A stretch of 64,000 nt of DNA from Actinoplanes couchii (GCF_016862075.1 NZ_BOMG01000032.1:124001-188000), one strand, 5' to 3'. Positions 41,601-50,457 are shown, numbered from the stretch's first letter. The notes: generated from the letters alone by a model not told the origin. Made by a program: numbers and translations.

Positions 41601-43060
41601 AAGGACGCGGGTGCGGTGAAGGGCAGCCGGATCAGGAACCGGGTGTCGCCCGGCTGGGAGTGGACCTCGATGTCGCCGCCGTGCGTGTTGACCACGATGC
41701 GGTAGGAGATGTCGAGGCCCAGCCCGGTGCCCTCGCCCACCGGCTTGGTGGTGAAGAACGGCTCGAAGATGCGTTTGCGCACCTCGGGCGTGATCCCCGG
41801 CCCGCTGTCACCGACCGAGACGACGAGCTTGTCGTCCTCCTGGTAGGTGCGGATGGTGAGCGTCCCGGCGGCGTGCATGGCCTGGACCGCGTTGTCGATG
41901 ATGTTGGTCCACACCTGGTTGAGTTCGGCCGGGTGCGCCGGGATCTCGGGCAGCGTGCGGTCGTAGTCCTTGACCACCCGCACCCCGTCGCCGATCTTGT
42001 GACCGAGCATGACCAGGGTGCTGTCCAGCCCGGTGTGCACGTCGATCCACTGGTGCGCGGAACGGTCCACGTGGGAGTACTGCTTCGCCGCGTGCACCAG
42101 GTTGGACACCCGGCCGGTGGCGTCCTCGATGTCGCTCATCAGCTGCTCGGTCTCCAGGGCGTAACCGATCCAGTGGATCGCCTGGTCCAGCAGTTCCGGG
42201 GAGGCCAGCCGGGTCTCCAGCTCGCTGAGGCAGTCGGTGTCGATGCCGCCCTGGGCGAAGACCGGCGCGATGTCCCAGCCCGCGGTGATCGACCGTTCCT
42301 CCATCCACTCGCCGAGCTCGTCCTCCAGGTCGGCGACCTGCATGGCGGTCATCACCGGCGCCTTGGCGGCCCGTTCGATGACTTCCTCCTGCAGTTCCAG
42401 GAGGGCGACGAGCCGATCCGGGGCGACCTTGCCGGCCGCGAGCTTGCCGAGTTTCATCCGCATCGCGGCGACCCGCTGGCGCAGCGCGCTGGTGGCCCGG
42501 GACGCCGCCGCGGCCGGGTTGTTCAGCTCGTGCATCAGCCCGGCGGAGAGCGCGCCGAGGGCGGACAGCCGCTGCCGTTCGCCGATCACCGCCTGGTTGT
42601 TGCGGATCCCGAGGGCGAGGCCTTCGAGCAGGTGGATCGCCATCGGGAACCAGTCGCGCATCAGCCCGCCGAAGTCCTCGGCGGAGACCACGAAGAACTC
42701 GGCGTCGGACAGCGCCCGCATCGACGCCATGTATTTGCGCGGCAGCCCCTCGTCGCGCAGGTACGCCTGGGTGGCGCCCATGTAGACGCCGCGCTGGTCG
42801 GTGCGGTTGGTGGTGACCTCGTCGTCGCCGACCCGGGTGGTCAGCGAGACCGCGCCGCTGAGCAGCACGAAGAACGACTCGGCCGGGTCGCCCTCGCGCA
42901 CCACCAGGCCACCGGAGCCGACCCGCATGGTGCAGCCGTGCTCGGCCAGCCAGGTCAGCTGCTCACCGGTCAGTTTCTCGAACAGGAACAGGGTCTTCAG
43001 ATCGTCCGGGGTGAGCCGGCCGGGCTCGCACGGCTCGATCACGATGGGCTCGACGGTCAT
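41597..43060 (-). CDS. Sensor histidine kinase with N-terminal cNMP-binding domain
   Basis: A 487-residue soluble kinase. Residues about 25-145 form a Crp-type cyclic-nucleotide-binding domain (LFLFEKLTGEQLTWLAEHG; VVREGDPAESFFVLLSGAVS). The phosphorylated His lies in ALSAGLMHELNNPAAAASR (about 171-189), and the ATP-binding domain shows NIIDNAVQAMHAAG (N box), VGDSGPGITPEV and GTGLGLDISYRIV. There is no membrane segment. Its ATG overlaps the stop of the REC-reductase gene, so the two proteins are made together and the kinase probably phosphorylates that receiver domain (inference). Confidence 0.92.
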   Translation of the reverse strand: MTVEPIVIEPCEPGRLTPDDLKTLFLFEKLTGEQLTWLAEHGCTMRVGSGGLVVREGDPAESFFVLLSGAVSLTTRVGDDEVTTNRTDQRGVYMGATQAYLRDEGLPRKYMASMRALSDAEFFVVSAEDFGGLMRDWFPMAIHLLEGLALGIRNNQAVIGERQRLSALGALSAGLMHELNNPAAAASRATSALRQRVAAMRMKLGKLAAGKVAPDRLVALLELQEEVIERAAKAPVMTAMQVADLEDELGEWMEERSITAGWDIAPVFAQGGIDTDCLSELETRLASPELLDQAIHWIGYALETEQLMSDIEDATGRVSNLVHAAKQYSHVDRSAHQWIDVHTGLDSTLVMLGHKIGDGVRVVKDYDRTLPEIPAHPAELNQVWTNIIDNAVQAMHAAGTLTIRTYQEDDKLVVSVGDSGPGITPEVRKRIFEPFFTTKPVGEGTGLGLDISYRIVVNTHGGDIEVHSQPGDTRFLIRLPFTAPASF

Positions 43061-44715
43061 TGCGCCTCCAGATAGCGGTGGACCAGCGCGACGGCCATCG
43101 CACCCTCACCGACCGCCGAGGCCACCCGTTTCACCGAGCTGGCCCGGACGTCGCCGGCCGCGAAGATGCCGGGGACACTGCTCTCCAGATAGAACGGATC
43201 CCGGTCCCGATCCCATCCCCGCGGGCGCTCCCCGTTCAGAAGAAGGTCGGTGCCGGTCCGGATGAAGCCCTTGTCGTCGCGGAGCAGGGTTTCGCCGAGC
43301 CAGTCGGTCCGCGGCTCGGCCCCGATGAAGACGAACAGGTAACCGCACTCGACGGTGGCCTTCGTGCCGTCCTTGCTGTCACAGATGGTGATCGCCTGCA
43401 GGTGGCCGTCGCCCTGCGCGCCGATCACCTCGCAGCGGGTCCGGACCTCGATGTTCGCCACCGCGGCCAGCTGCTGGATCAGGTAGTACGACATCGACGA
43501 CTCCAGCGAGTCCCCACGGACCAGCAGAGTGACCCGGTTGGCGTACCGCGCGAAGAACAGCGCCGCCTGCCCGGCCGAGTTGGCGCCGCCCACGATGTAG
43601 ACGTCGGTGCCGGAACAGGCCGGGCCCTCGGTGGCGGCCGAGCCGTAGAACACGCCCGAGCCGGTCAGCCCGGCCACCCCCTCGGCCAGCAGCGGCCGGT
43701 AGGAGACGCCGGTGGCCAGCAGGATCGCGTGCGCGGAGATCTCACCGCCGTCGGCGAACGTCAGGGTCCGGGCCGAACCGTCGGCCCGCAGCCCGACGAC
43801 CTCCCGGGTGGTCAGCGTCTCGGCCGCGAACTTGTCGGCCTGCCGCCGGGCCCGGTCGGTGAGCTGCGCGCCGGAGATGCCGTCCGGGAAGCCCAGATAG
43901 TTCTCGATCCGGGAACTCTGGCCGGCCTGCCCGCCGACCGCCTGCCGCTCGATCAGCAGCGTCTTCAGGCCCTCCGACCCGCCGTAGACCGCGGCGCCCA
44001 GCCCGGCCGGGCCGCCGCCGACGATGACCAGGTCGTAGAAGTCCCGGTCCGGAACGGTGGAGAGCCCGGCCACCTCGGCGACCTGCTGCACCGTCGGATG
44101 CGGCAGGGCCCGGCCCTCGGCGGTCACCACCATCGGCACCGACTCCGGCCCGAAGCCGGCGGCCTCCAGCAGCCGGCGGCCCTCCGGCTCGTCGGCGCCG
44201 AAATACTTGTACGGCACCAGGTTGCGGGCCAGGAAGTCCCGGATCTGGAAGGACGGTTCGCTCCACCGGTGCCCGACCACCCGGATGCCGGGCAGTTCCT
44301 GGTCGCCGCCGGCCTGCCAGGCGTCGAGCAGCGCATCGAGCACCGGATAGAGCTTCTCCTCCGGCGGATCCCACGGCTTGAGCAGGTAGTGGTCGACGTC
44401 GACCACGTTGATCGCCTGGATCGCGGCGTCGGTGTCGGCGTAGGCGGTCAGCAGCGCCCGGCGAGCGTGCGGGAACAGGTCCATCGCCTGCTCCAGGAAC
44501 TCGATGCCGTTCATCTGCGGCATCCGGTAGTCGGCGAGGATCACCGCCACCCGGTCGCCGCGCAGTTTCAGCTCGCGCAGCGCCTCCAGGGCTTCGTCGC
44601 CGGAGGACGCGCGGACGATCCGGTACCTGTCGGCGTAGCGTCGGCGCAGGTCGCGGGCGATGGCCCGGGAGACGGACGGGTCGTCGTCGACCGTGAGGAT
44701 CGCGGCTTGGCCCAT
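43057..44715 (-). CDS. Response-regulator receiver fused to thioredoxin-reductase-like flavoprotein
   Basis: A 552-residue fusion. Residues 1-125 are a CheY-like receiver (acceptor D62 in ILADYRMPQMNG, K113 in YLLKPWDPP). Residues about 143-210 form a glutaredoxin-like domain in which the usual CPYC is replaced by SEPS (residues 152-155). Residues about 225-552 are a thioredoxin-reductase-like FAD/NADPH domain (VIVGGGPAGLGAAVYGG; VYIVGGANSAGQAALFFARY; GIFAAGDVR). The redox CxxC of thioredoxin reductase is also absent (FYGSAATEG). So it is a phospho-regulated NADPH flavoprotein without the normal disulfide relay. Encoded between NAD kinase-GNAT and cNMP-kinase genes. Confidence 0.92.
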   Translation of the reverse strand: MGQAAILTVDDDPSVSRAIARDLRRRYADRYRIVRASSGDEALEALRELKLRGDRVAVILADYRMPQMNGIEFLEQAMDLFPHARRALLTAYADTDAAIQAINVVDVDHYLLKPWDPPEEKLYPVLDALLDAWQAGGDQELPGIRVVGHRWSEPSFQIRDFLARNLVPYKYFGADEPEGRRLLEAAGFGPESVPMVVTAEGRALPHPTVQQVAEVAGLSTVPDRDFYDLVIVGGGPAGLGAAVYGGSEGLKTLLIERQAVGGQAGQSSRIENYLGFPDGISGAQLTDRARRQADKFAAETLTTREVVGLRADGSARTLTFADGGEISAHAILLATGVSYRPLLAEGVAGLTGSGVFYGSAATEGPACSGTDVYIVGGANSAGQAALFFARYANRVTLLVRGDSLESSMSYYLIQQLAAVANIEVRTRCEVIGAQGDGHLQAITICDSKDGTKATVECGYLFVFIGAEPRTDWLGETLLRDDKGFIRTGTDLLLNGERPRGWDRDRDPFYLESSVPGIFAAGDVRASSVKRVASAVGEGAMAVALVHRYLEAQ

Positions 44716-44730
44716 GTTCTGGTTCGTCCT

Positions 44731-45870
44731 TCAGCTCTGGGGGTTACGCTGGAGATAGTTCTGAATGTACGGACAAGTCGCTTTTATCTCGATGTCGCGG
44801 TCGCGGGCGTCGGCGAGAGCCGAGGCGGCCAGGCGGCTCGCCAGCCCCCGGCCGGAGAACGCCTGATCGACCTCGGTGTTCAACAGCTCGATCTGCCCGG
44901 CTCTCCGGACGTAGGCGAGATTGCCGACCGCCTCACCACCGAGCTGCACCTCGTAACGCTGCCGCTCGAAGTTGTCGACCACCACCGCATCGGACGGATC
45001 GTGCGCGACCGCCGACGCGCTGCCCTCCACCCGCAGCTTGCGCCGGGCCCGCTCGTAGAACGACGTGCGACCGAACCGGATCACCTTCGCGGCGGCCGGC
45101 ACCGGGGTGATCTCCAGCCGGTAACCGGGCGTGGCATACCCCTCGATGATCCCGTCCACCTCGATAGCCAGCCGGCCGCTGGTCGGCAACACATCCAGGC
45201 TGAGCTGCTCGGACGTGTCCAGCACCAGGGACCTGTTGAACGACGAGTGGGCGGCCGCCGCGGACACGATCAGCGCCTCCACGTTCGGCGACACGATCGG
45301 GCCACCGGCCGAGAAGCTGTACGCCGTCGACCCGGTCGGCGTGGAGACGATCACCGCGTCGGCGGCATAGTTGACGAACCCGCTGCCCTCGACCCGGATC
45401 CCGACCGCGGCCAGCCCCTCCCCCGGCACCCGCACCAGCGCGACGTCGTTGAAGGCGGACACCTCACGCCCGTCCGGCAGCACCGTGCGCACCGCGGTCC
45501 GCGTCTCGACCTTGTAATCGTGCTCGTCGATCGCGGTCAGCGCCTCGTTGAGCGCCGGCAGATCCACCTCGGCGAGGAACCCCAGCCGGCCGACGTTGAC
45601 CCCGAGCACCGGAGTCTCCCGCCCCTCGACCAGACGCATCGTGCGCAACATCGTGCCGTCGCCACCCAGGCTGACCAGCAGCCCGGCCCGATCCACCATC
45701 TCCGGCGCCTCGACCGCCTCGGCCGTGCACCCGCTGATCCGGCTCACCTCGTCGGGCAGCCCCAGCACGGTCACCCCACGCGCCTCGGCCCACCCGGTGA
45801 TCGCCTCGATGGCGGCCCCGCAATCCCGCCGCGGATGCAGCACCAGCCCGACGACCTTGACCATACCCAT
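44731..45870 (-). CDS. nadK: NAD kinase fused to a GNAT-type acetyltransferase domain
   Basis: A 379-residue fusion. Residues 1 to about 285 are an NAD kinase: ATP/NAD site VSLGGDGTMLRTM (GGDGT at 69-73), AFNDVALVRVPGEG, and STPTGSTAYSFSAGGPIVSP. It makes NADP from NAD and ATP. Residues about 292-379 match a compact GCN5-type acetyltransferase (YEVQLGGEAVGNLAYVR; LNTEVDQAFSGRGLASRLAA; CPYIQNYLQRNP), similar to the small COG2388 proteins. Typical NAD kinases end near residue 300. The gene precedes the REC-reductase gene by 15 bp, so NADP synthesis and an NADPH flavoprotein are co-expressed. Confidence 0.92.
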   Translation of the reverse strand: MGMVKVVGLVLHPRRDCGAAIEAITGWAEARGVTVLGLPDEVSRISGCTAEAVEAPEMVDRAGLLVSLGGDGTMLRTMRLVEGRETPVLGVNVGRLGFLAEVDLPALNEALTAIDEHDYKVETRTAVRTVLPDGREVSAFNDVALVRVPGEGLAAVGIRVEGSGFVNYAADAVIVSTPTGSTAYSFSAGGPIVSPNVEALIVSAAAAHSSFNRSLVLDTSEQLSLDVLPTSGRLAIEVDGIIEGYATPGYRLEITPVPAAAKVIRFGRTSFYERARRKLRVEGSASAVAHDPSDAVVVDNFERQRYEVQLGGEAVGNLAYVRRAGQIELLNTEVDQAFSGRGLASRLAASALADARDRDIEIKATCPYIQNYLQRNPQS

Positions 45871-46064
45871 GGATCCCAGCCTTGCATGCCGGGCCCGGTT
45901 TCGGCGACCACGTCAGAGCCACCCCGACAAACCACCCATATTGTACGTTCCAGGAGGTCCCCGCCAATTCCACGAGTCCCCTGGCGGCCACGCGAGGCCC
46001 GCCCCCCTCCAGACCGCCCGGCGACCGCCGGGCCGGACGCGGTGGTCACCGGCACTCGGGCGGC

Positions 46065-47045
46065 TCAGGCGCTCCGGGTGGCTGTTACCAGGAAGCGGTC
46101 GGGGACGTCCTCGTACGTCGTCAGCGTCCAGTTCGCGCCGGCCAGCAGCGGGCCGAGTCGTTCCGCGCTCAGCGGCTCACCCGGGCGCAGGGTCCGGCCG
46201 TGCTTGGCGGCCAACTGGGCCCGGCCGAGCGGCTGGAAGATCACCAGGGTTCCGCCGGGCCTGGTCACCCGGGCGAGTTCCCGCAGGCCGGCGACCGGAT
46301 CGGGCAGGTGGTGGACCAGTCCGGCGGCGAAGACCACATCCGCGGCGCCGTCGGCGATCGGCAGACGACGGGCGTCGGCCAGCACCAGGTCGGCACAGTC
46401 ACCCCGCCCGGCCGCACGGGCGGCGGCCAGCATGTCCGGCGTCAGGTCCAGCCCGAGCACCCGCCCACCGGGCCCGACGGCGGCGGACAGCGCCGGCAGG
46501 GCGCGGCCGGTGCCGCAGCCCACGTCCAGGACGACGTCGCCGGGGCGGACTCCGGCCAGGCGGACCGCCTCGCGGTAGCGGGGCATGTCGTCGCCGAAGC
46601 GGGTGTCCCACTCGGCGGCCCGGGCGGCGAAGAAGGCCTGGCTCTCGGCCCGGTACCAGCGTTCCACGTCGGCCAGGTCGGGGTGCAGGTGGCGGATCAC
46701 CGGCCAGTCCGGATCGCGGTGGTCGATGACCACCTGGGCCCGGCCCTCGCCGTCGCCCTCGGCGAACCGGTGCCGGGGGCCGCCGCGGAGAAAGACCAGG
46801 ATCTGGTCGGTGGCCGGCTCCAGGACGTTCAGCGCGGAGTCGAACATGCCGCCGCCGGGACCGATCAGACCCAGGACGGCGTCGACGTTCCAGGCGCGGG
46901 CGGCGGCCGGGAAGGCGGCGGCCAGCCGGGCGGCGAACGCGGCGGCGGCACCCGGATCGCCGCCGTCGACGATCACGGTGAGCGGGGCACGCGGCGCCAG
47001 GACCTCGGCGAGCAGTGCGGTGACTTCGGTGATGCGTTCCGGCAC
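46065..47045 (-). CDS. Methyltransferase with an N-terminal degenerate uridine-kinase-like domain
   Basis: A 326-residue protein. The first 135 residues resemble the uridine kinase-like P-loop family (LTVIVDGGDPGAAAAFAARL), but the GK[ST] of the P-loop is missing, so nucleotide phosphorylation is unlikely. After a linker (RWYRAESQAFFAARAAEWD) comes a class I methyltransferase: DVVLDVGCGTGRALPALS, VLGLDLTPDMLAAAR, VVFAAGLVHHLPDPVAGLRE, VTRPGGTLVIFQPL. GTG at 47045 is chosen because third-position G/C bias begins there; ATG codons at 47087 and 47117 would add a low-bias leader. Substrate unknown. Confidence 0.85.
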   Translation of the reverse strand: MPERITEVTALLAEVLAPRAPLTVIVDGGDPGAAAAFAARLAAAFPAAARAWNVDAVLGLIGPGGGMFDSALNVLEPATDQILVFLRGGPRHRFAEGDGEGRAQVVIDHRDPDWPVIRHLHPDLADVERWYRAESQAFFAARAAEWDTRFGDDMPRYREAVRLAGVRPGDVVLDVGCGTGRALPALSAAVGPGGRVLGLDLTPDMLAAARAAGRGDCADLVLADARRLPIADGAADVVFAAGLVHHLPDPVAGLRELARVTRPGGTLVIFQPLGRAQLAAKHGRTLRPGEPLSAERLGPLLAGANWTLTTYEDVPDRFLVTATRSA

Positions 47046-47142
47046 GAGCCCAGCATGACGGGGTCGGTGTGACGTGCGCAACATCATGTCAGGTGCAGTT
47101 TTGTCCCGTTTCATCACCGGAAACCACCCGAAGCGAGCAGTC

Positions 47143-47694
47143 CTACCGTGGCTCGGCCGGCCACTCGGACGCGAGCACCGCCCAGATCTCCGTGTCGTTG
47201 CGGCGGCCCTGCCACGGGTAGGCCTCGCGGAGCAGCGCCTCCCGGGTCATGCCGAGCCGCCGGGCGACGTTCGAACTGTCGACGTTGAGCGGGTTGCAGT
47301 GCCACTCGGCCCGGTGCAGGCCGCGCACGGTGAACGCCCAGTCGATCAGCACCCGCACCGCCCGGGTGATCAGGCCCCGGCCGGTCGCGGACGGCTCCAG
47401 CCAGACGCCGATCTCACAGTTGCCGACCTTGGTGTCGAAGGCCACGAACATGGTGCCGCCGACCAGGATGCCGTCCAGCCAGATCCCGAACAGGCGCTTG
47501 CCGTCCTGCGCCTGCCCGTCGGCGTACCGCTGCAGTGTCGCGGTGGCGCCCGCCAGATCGGCGCTGACACTGGCCCAGGGGATCCACGGGTCCACGGTCG
47601 CCCGGGCCCGGTCCATGTGGGCCAGGAACTCCTCGGCCTGCCACGGTTCGAGCGGGCGGAGCTGGGCACCTTCGGTCAACTCGATCGAGAACAC
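47143..47694 (-). CDS. RimJ/RimL-type GNAT acetyltransferase
   Basis: A 183-residue GNAT protein of the ribosomal-protein/N-terminal acetyltransferase type. It shows the substrate strand region RLFGIWLDGILVGGTMF, the acetyl-CoA loop IGVWLEPSATGRGLITRAVR (about residues 93-113) and the terminal AEWHCNPLNVDSSNVARRLG segment. It acetylates an amino group of a protein or small molecule. Single gene, divergent from the Acg-type nitroreductase gene. Confidence 0.92.
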   Translation of the reverse strand: MFSIELTEGAQLRPLEPWQAEEFLAHMDRARATVDPWIPWASVSADLAGATATLQRYADGQAQDGKRLFGIWLDGILVGGTMFVAFDTKVGNCEIGVWLEPSATGRGLITRAVRVLIDWAFTVRGLHRAEWHCNPLNVDSSNVARRLGMTREALLREAYPWQGRRNDTEIWAVLASEWPAEPR

Positions 47695-47715
47695 GAAGCA
47701 GAGCCTAACGATGAT

Positions 47716-47730
47716 AGGGCCGTTGGACCT
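47716..47730. promoter_or_regulatory. Imperfect palindrome, possible DosR/DevR-type box
   Basis: AGGGCC-GTT-GGACCT lies 36 bp before the nitroreductase start. It resembles, in half-site and position, hypoxia-response boxes found upstream of Acg-type genes in other actinobacteria; the match is by eye only. Confidence 0.35.
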
Positions 47731-47765
47731 TACCCGTCGCCGAGCGGAAGGCGCACGATCGGAGT

Positions 47766-48731
47766 ATGAACGAGAAAGACGAGGTCAAGCGGGCACTGGT
47801 CCAGGCGGCGGACGCGGCACGGTTCGCCCCGTCGATCCACAACACGCAGCCCTGGCGCTGGGTGGTCCAGGGCGATCGGCTGGAACTCTTCGGGGTCGCC
47901 GAGCGGCAGTTGCACGAGCAGGACCCGGGTGGGCACATGCTGTTGCTGAGCTGCGGGACCGCCCTGCACCACGCCCGGGTGGCGCTGGACGCCGAGGGCT
48001 GGCGGCACGAGGTGGACCGGCCGGCCGGCGAACCGCTCGCGGTGCTGCGCCCGGTCGAGCGGATCCCGGTCGCCCCGGAGGCCACCCGGCACTTCCAGAT
48101 GCTGCAGGTACGGCGCACCGACCGGCGCACCGTCACCGACGAGCAGGTGCCCGAGGACACCCTGCGCCACCTGGTGAAGGTGACCGAACAGAACGGCGCC
48201 CGCCTGCACGTGCTCGGCCGCGACCAGGTGCTCGCGCTGGCCGTCGCGGCCGACCGGGCCCAGCACGCCGAGGACGGCGACGAGCGGATCGCGGCGGAGA
48301 CCGCGGCCTGGGCCGGCGGCGACCGGCCGGACGGCACCGGCATCCCGGCGTCGGTGCTGCCCGAGGAGGTGCCGCTGACCACGGTGGCCGAGCGGGACTT
48401 CCACACCACGGGCACCCTTCCGGCCGGGGACGGGCACGACGCGGCGGCGACGTACGCGGTGCTCTACGGCGAGGGTGACGAGGCCGAGGACTGGCTGCGC
48501 GGCGGCGAAGCGCTGAGCCGGCTGTGGCTGGCCGCGACCGAGCAGGCGGTGAGCCTGCTGCCACTGAGCGGCCCGGTGGAGATCCCGTTCACCCGGCAGA
48601 CGCTGCGCCGGATGCTCGGCGACGTCGGTTTCCCCTACCTCGCGGTGCGGCTGGGCACCCTCGACCCGGCGACGTCGGCCCCGCCGAAGACCCCCCGGCT
48701 CCCGGCCGGGCAGGTCATCGACGTGGCGTGA
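47766..48731 (+). CDS. Acg family nitroreductase-like flavoprotein
   Basis: A 321-residue protein built as two nitroreductase-like halves, like mycobacterial Acg (Rv2032). The N-terminal part has AARFAPSIHNTQPWRWVVQG (about residues 18-37), and the second half retains VRRTDRRTVTDEQVPED and a lid region. Members bind FMN and may store it, without clear nitroreductase activity; several belong to dormancy/hypoxia regulons. GGAG precedes the ATG by two to three bases only. Divergent from the GNAT gene. Confidence 0.88.
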   Translation: MNEKDEVKRALVQAADAARFAPSIHNTQPWRWVVQGDRLELFGVAERQLHEQDPGGHMLLLSCGTALHHARVALDAEGWRHEVDRPAGEPLAVLRPVERIPVAPEATRHFQMLQVRRTDRRTVTDEQVPEDTLRHLVKVTEQNGARLHVLGRDQVLALAVAADRAQHAEDGDERIAAETAAWAGGDRPDGTGIPASVLPEEVPLTTVAERDFHTTGTLPAGDGHDAAATYAVLYGEGDEAEDWLRGGEALSRLWLAATEQAVSLLPLSGPVEIPFTRQTLRRMLGDVGFPYLAVRLGTLDPATSAPPKTPRLPAGQVIDVA

Positions 48732-48746
48732 TGCCGCCGGAACCGG

Positions 48747-50402
48747 TCAGTGCGGGTCGCCTTCCGGGCCGAAGGCCGCGAGGAACTTGTCCCGGAAGGA
48801 GTCCATCCGCCAGATCGGGGCGGCCGGGTCCGGCTTGAGGCCGTCGGTCCAGCCCCACGAGGCGATCCGGTCCAGGGTCTTCGGGTCCTTCGCGATGATC
48901 GTGATCGGCACGTCCTTGGTCGCCTCGGTGCCGACCACCACCGACGCCGGCTGGTGGTCGCCGAGGAAGACCAGCACGGTGTCGTCGTTGCCGTACTCGG
49001 TCAGGTGCCCGAGCAGGCTGTCGATCGAGTACGCGACGGACCGGGCGTACTCGGTGCGGATCTTCTCGTCGTGTTTCCACACGCTGGCGGTGCTCTCGGC
49101 GCTCGCGACGACCGGGCCGTAGACGCTGCCGTCACCGACCGCGTTCCAGTCCAGCATCGACGGGACCGGCGACCACGGGGTGTGGCTGGAGGTCAGGGTG
49201 ATCTCGGCGAGCAGCCGGCCCCGGTCGGCCTTGCCGTACTCCAGCTTCTGGAACGCCGACATCACGAACTGGTCGGGCATCGACGACCAGCTGAACGACG
49301 GCCCGTTGTAGCCGAGCGTGTGCGAGTCGTAGATGTGGTCGTAGCCGTAGAAGCCACCCTCCGGCCAGGCGAAGACGATGCCCGGTTCGACGCCGACGGC
49401 CCGGTGCCCGGACTGGGCGAACGCGCGGGTCAGGGTGAGCCGGTCGGACGAGACCAGGCTGCGGTACCGCTGCTCGTTGTCGATCCAGAGACCGGACAGG
49501 AACGTGGAGTGCGCCAGCCAGCTGCCGCCACCGGCGGTCGGTGAGGCGAGGAAACCGCTGCGGCTGGCGTACCCGGCGGCTTTGAGCTTGTCGCCGTTGG
49601 CCTGCAACGAGGCGAGGACCGCGCCGTTGTAGGCCGGGTTCTCGATCGCGTCCCGGCCGTAACTCTCGATGAACCCGATGATCACGTCCTTGTCGCGCAG
49701 GGCGGTGAGCATCTGGTCCGGGTCACGGTCCCGGTAGTTGTCGACCTGCACCTCGGCGGCGAACTTCTTGCGGTCGGCGAGGTTCTGCGGCAGGGCCATC
49801 ACGGTGTGCCCGGCCAGGTCGGCGGCGGCGTGCGAGGCGACCGGGAGACCACCGATGAGCTGGACGCCCAGCACCGCGAGCACCGCCCAGGCGACGCCGG
49901 CCGTGCCGATCCCCCGCCAGGCGCCGATCCGGTGACCGCGCATCACGGTGTCGAGCCGGAGCACCGCCCAGGTCATCCCGGCGACCAGGAGCACCCCGCC
50001 GAGGACCAGGCCGATGGCGGCGGCGACGGTGGCGGCCTGCCCGATCGAGTCGACGAGGAAGTTGAAGCCGTCGTCGAAGAGGGTCCAGTCGAGCACCGGG
50101 TCGAACCGGCGGGCCAGCACGGCGTAGAAGCCGACGTCGATCATCTTGATCACGGTGAGCAGCCCGAGCACCACGCCCAGCCCGATCACGATGCCGCGGC
50201 GGCCCTTCTTCGGCAGCAGCAGCAGGATCGCCGCGGCGATCAGCGCCTCGACCGGGATCCGCAGGAGTGCCGTCCAGGGTGAATTTCCGGGCGGCAACCG
50301 GGTGATCTGGTCGGGGACGATCAGGGCGAGGAACACCAGCACTGCGGCGAATCCCGTGGTCACGTGCCGGATGGCCCGGCGGTACGGCTTGGTTGTGCTC
50401 AC
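48747..50402 (-). CDS. Membrane-anchored sulfatase-fold enzyme (LTA-synthase/phosphoethanolamine-transferase type)
   Basis: A 551-residue protein with four to five N-terminal membrane helices (about 12-190) and an extracellular alkaline-phosphatase-superfamily domain. Metal-site elements are IGFIESYGRDAIEN, the nucleophile region GGGSWLAHSTFLSG (Ser or Thr), and VLVFLGDHQPASVVV near the end. Such enzymes transfer phosphoglycerol or phosphoethanolamine groups or hydrolyse sulfate/phosphate esters at the outer face. GTG at 50402 with GAAGAG upstream is preferred to in-frame ATG at 50468, which would overlap the TetR operator. Specific substrate unknown. Confidence 0.87.
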   Translation of the reverse strand: MSTTKPYRRAIRHVTTGFAAVLVFLALIVPDQITRLPPGNSPWTALLRIPVEALIAAAILLLLPKKGRRGIVIGLGVVLGLLTVIKMIDVGFYAVLARRFDPVLDWTLFDDGFNFLVDSIGQAATVAAAIGLVLGGVLLVAGMTWAVLRLDTVMRGHRIGAWRGIGTAGVAWAVLAVLGVQLIGGLPVASHAAADLAGHTVMALPQNLADRKKFAAEVQVDNYRDRDPDQMLTALRDKDVIIGFIESYGRDAIENPAYNGAVLASLQANGDKLKAAGYASRSGFLASPTAGGGSWLAHSTFLSGLWIDNEQRYRSLVSSDRLTLTRAFAQSGHRAVGVEPGIVFAWPEGGFYGYDHIYDSHTLGYNGPSFSWSSMPDQFVMSAFQKLEYGKADRGRLLAEITLTSSHTPWSPVPSMLDWNAVGDGSVYGPVVASAESTASVWKHDEKIRTEYARSVAYSIDSLLGHLTEYGNDDTVLVFLGDHQPASVVVGTEATKDVPITIIAKDPKTLDRIASWGWTDGLKPDPAAPIWRMDSFRDKFLAAFGPEGDPH

Positions 50403-50457
50403 GTTCTCTTCATACGCCACTGGCGTCACTCTGGTTCGACTGGCTTGTTCATTTGAA

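Noticed and set aside
43060..46578. Long plus-strand open frame across the reductase, NAD kinase and methyltransferase genes
   Set aside because: It is antisense to three genes with clear catalytic motifs and carries no motif of its own.
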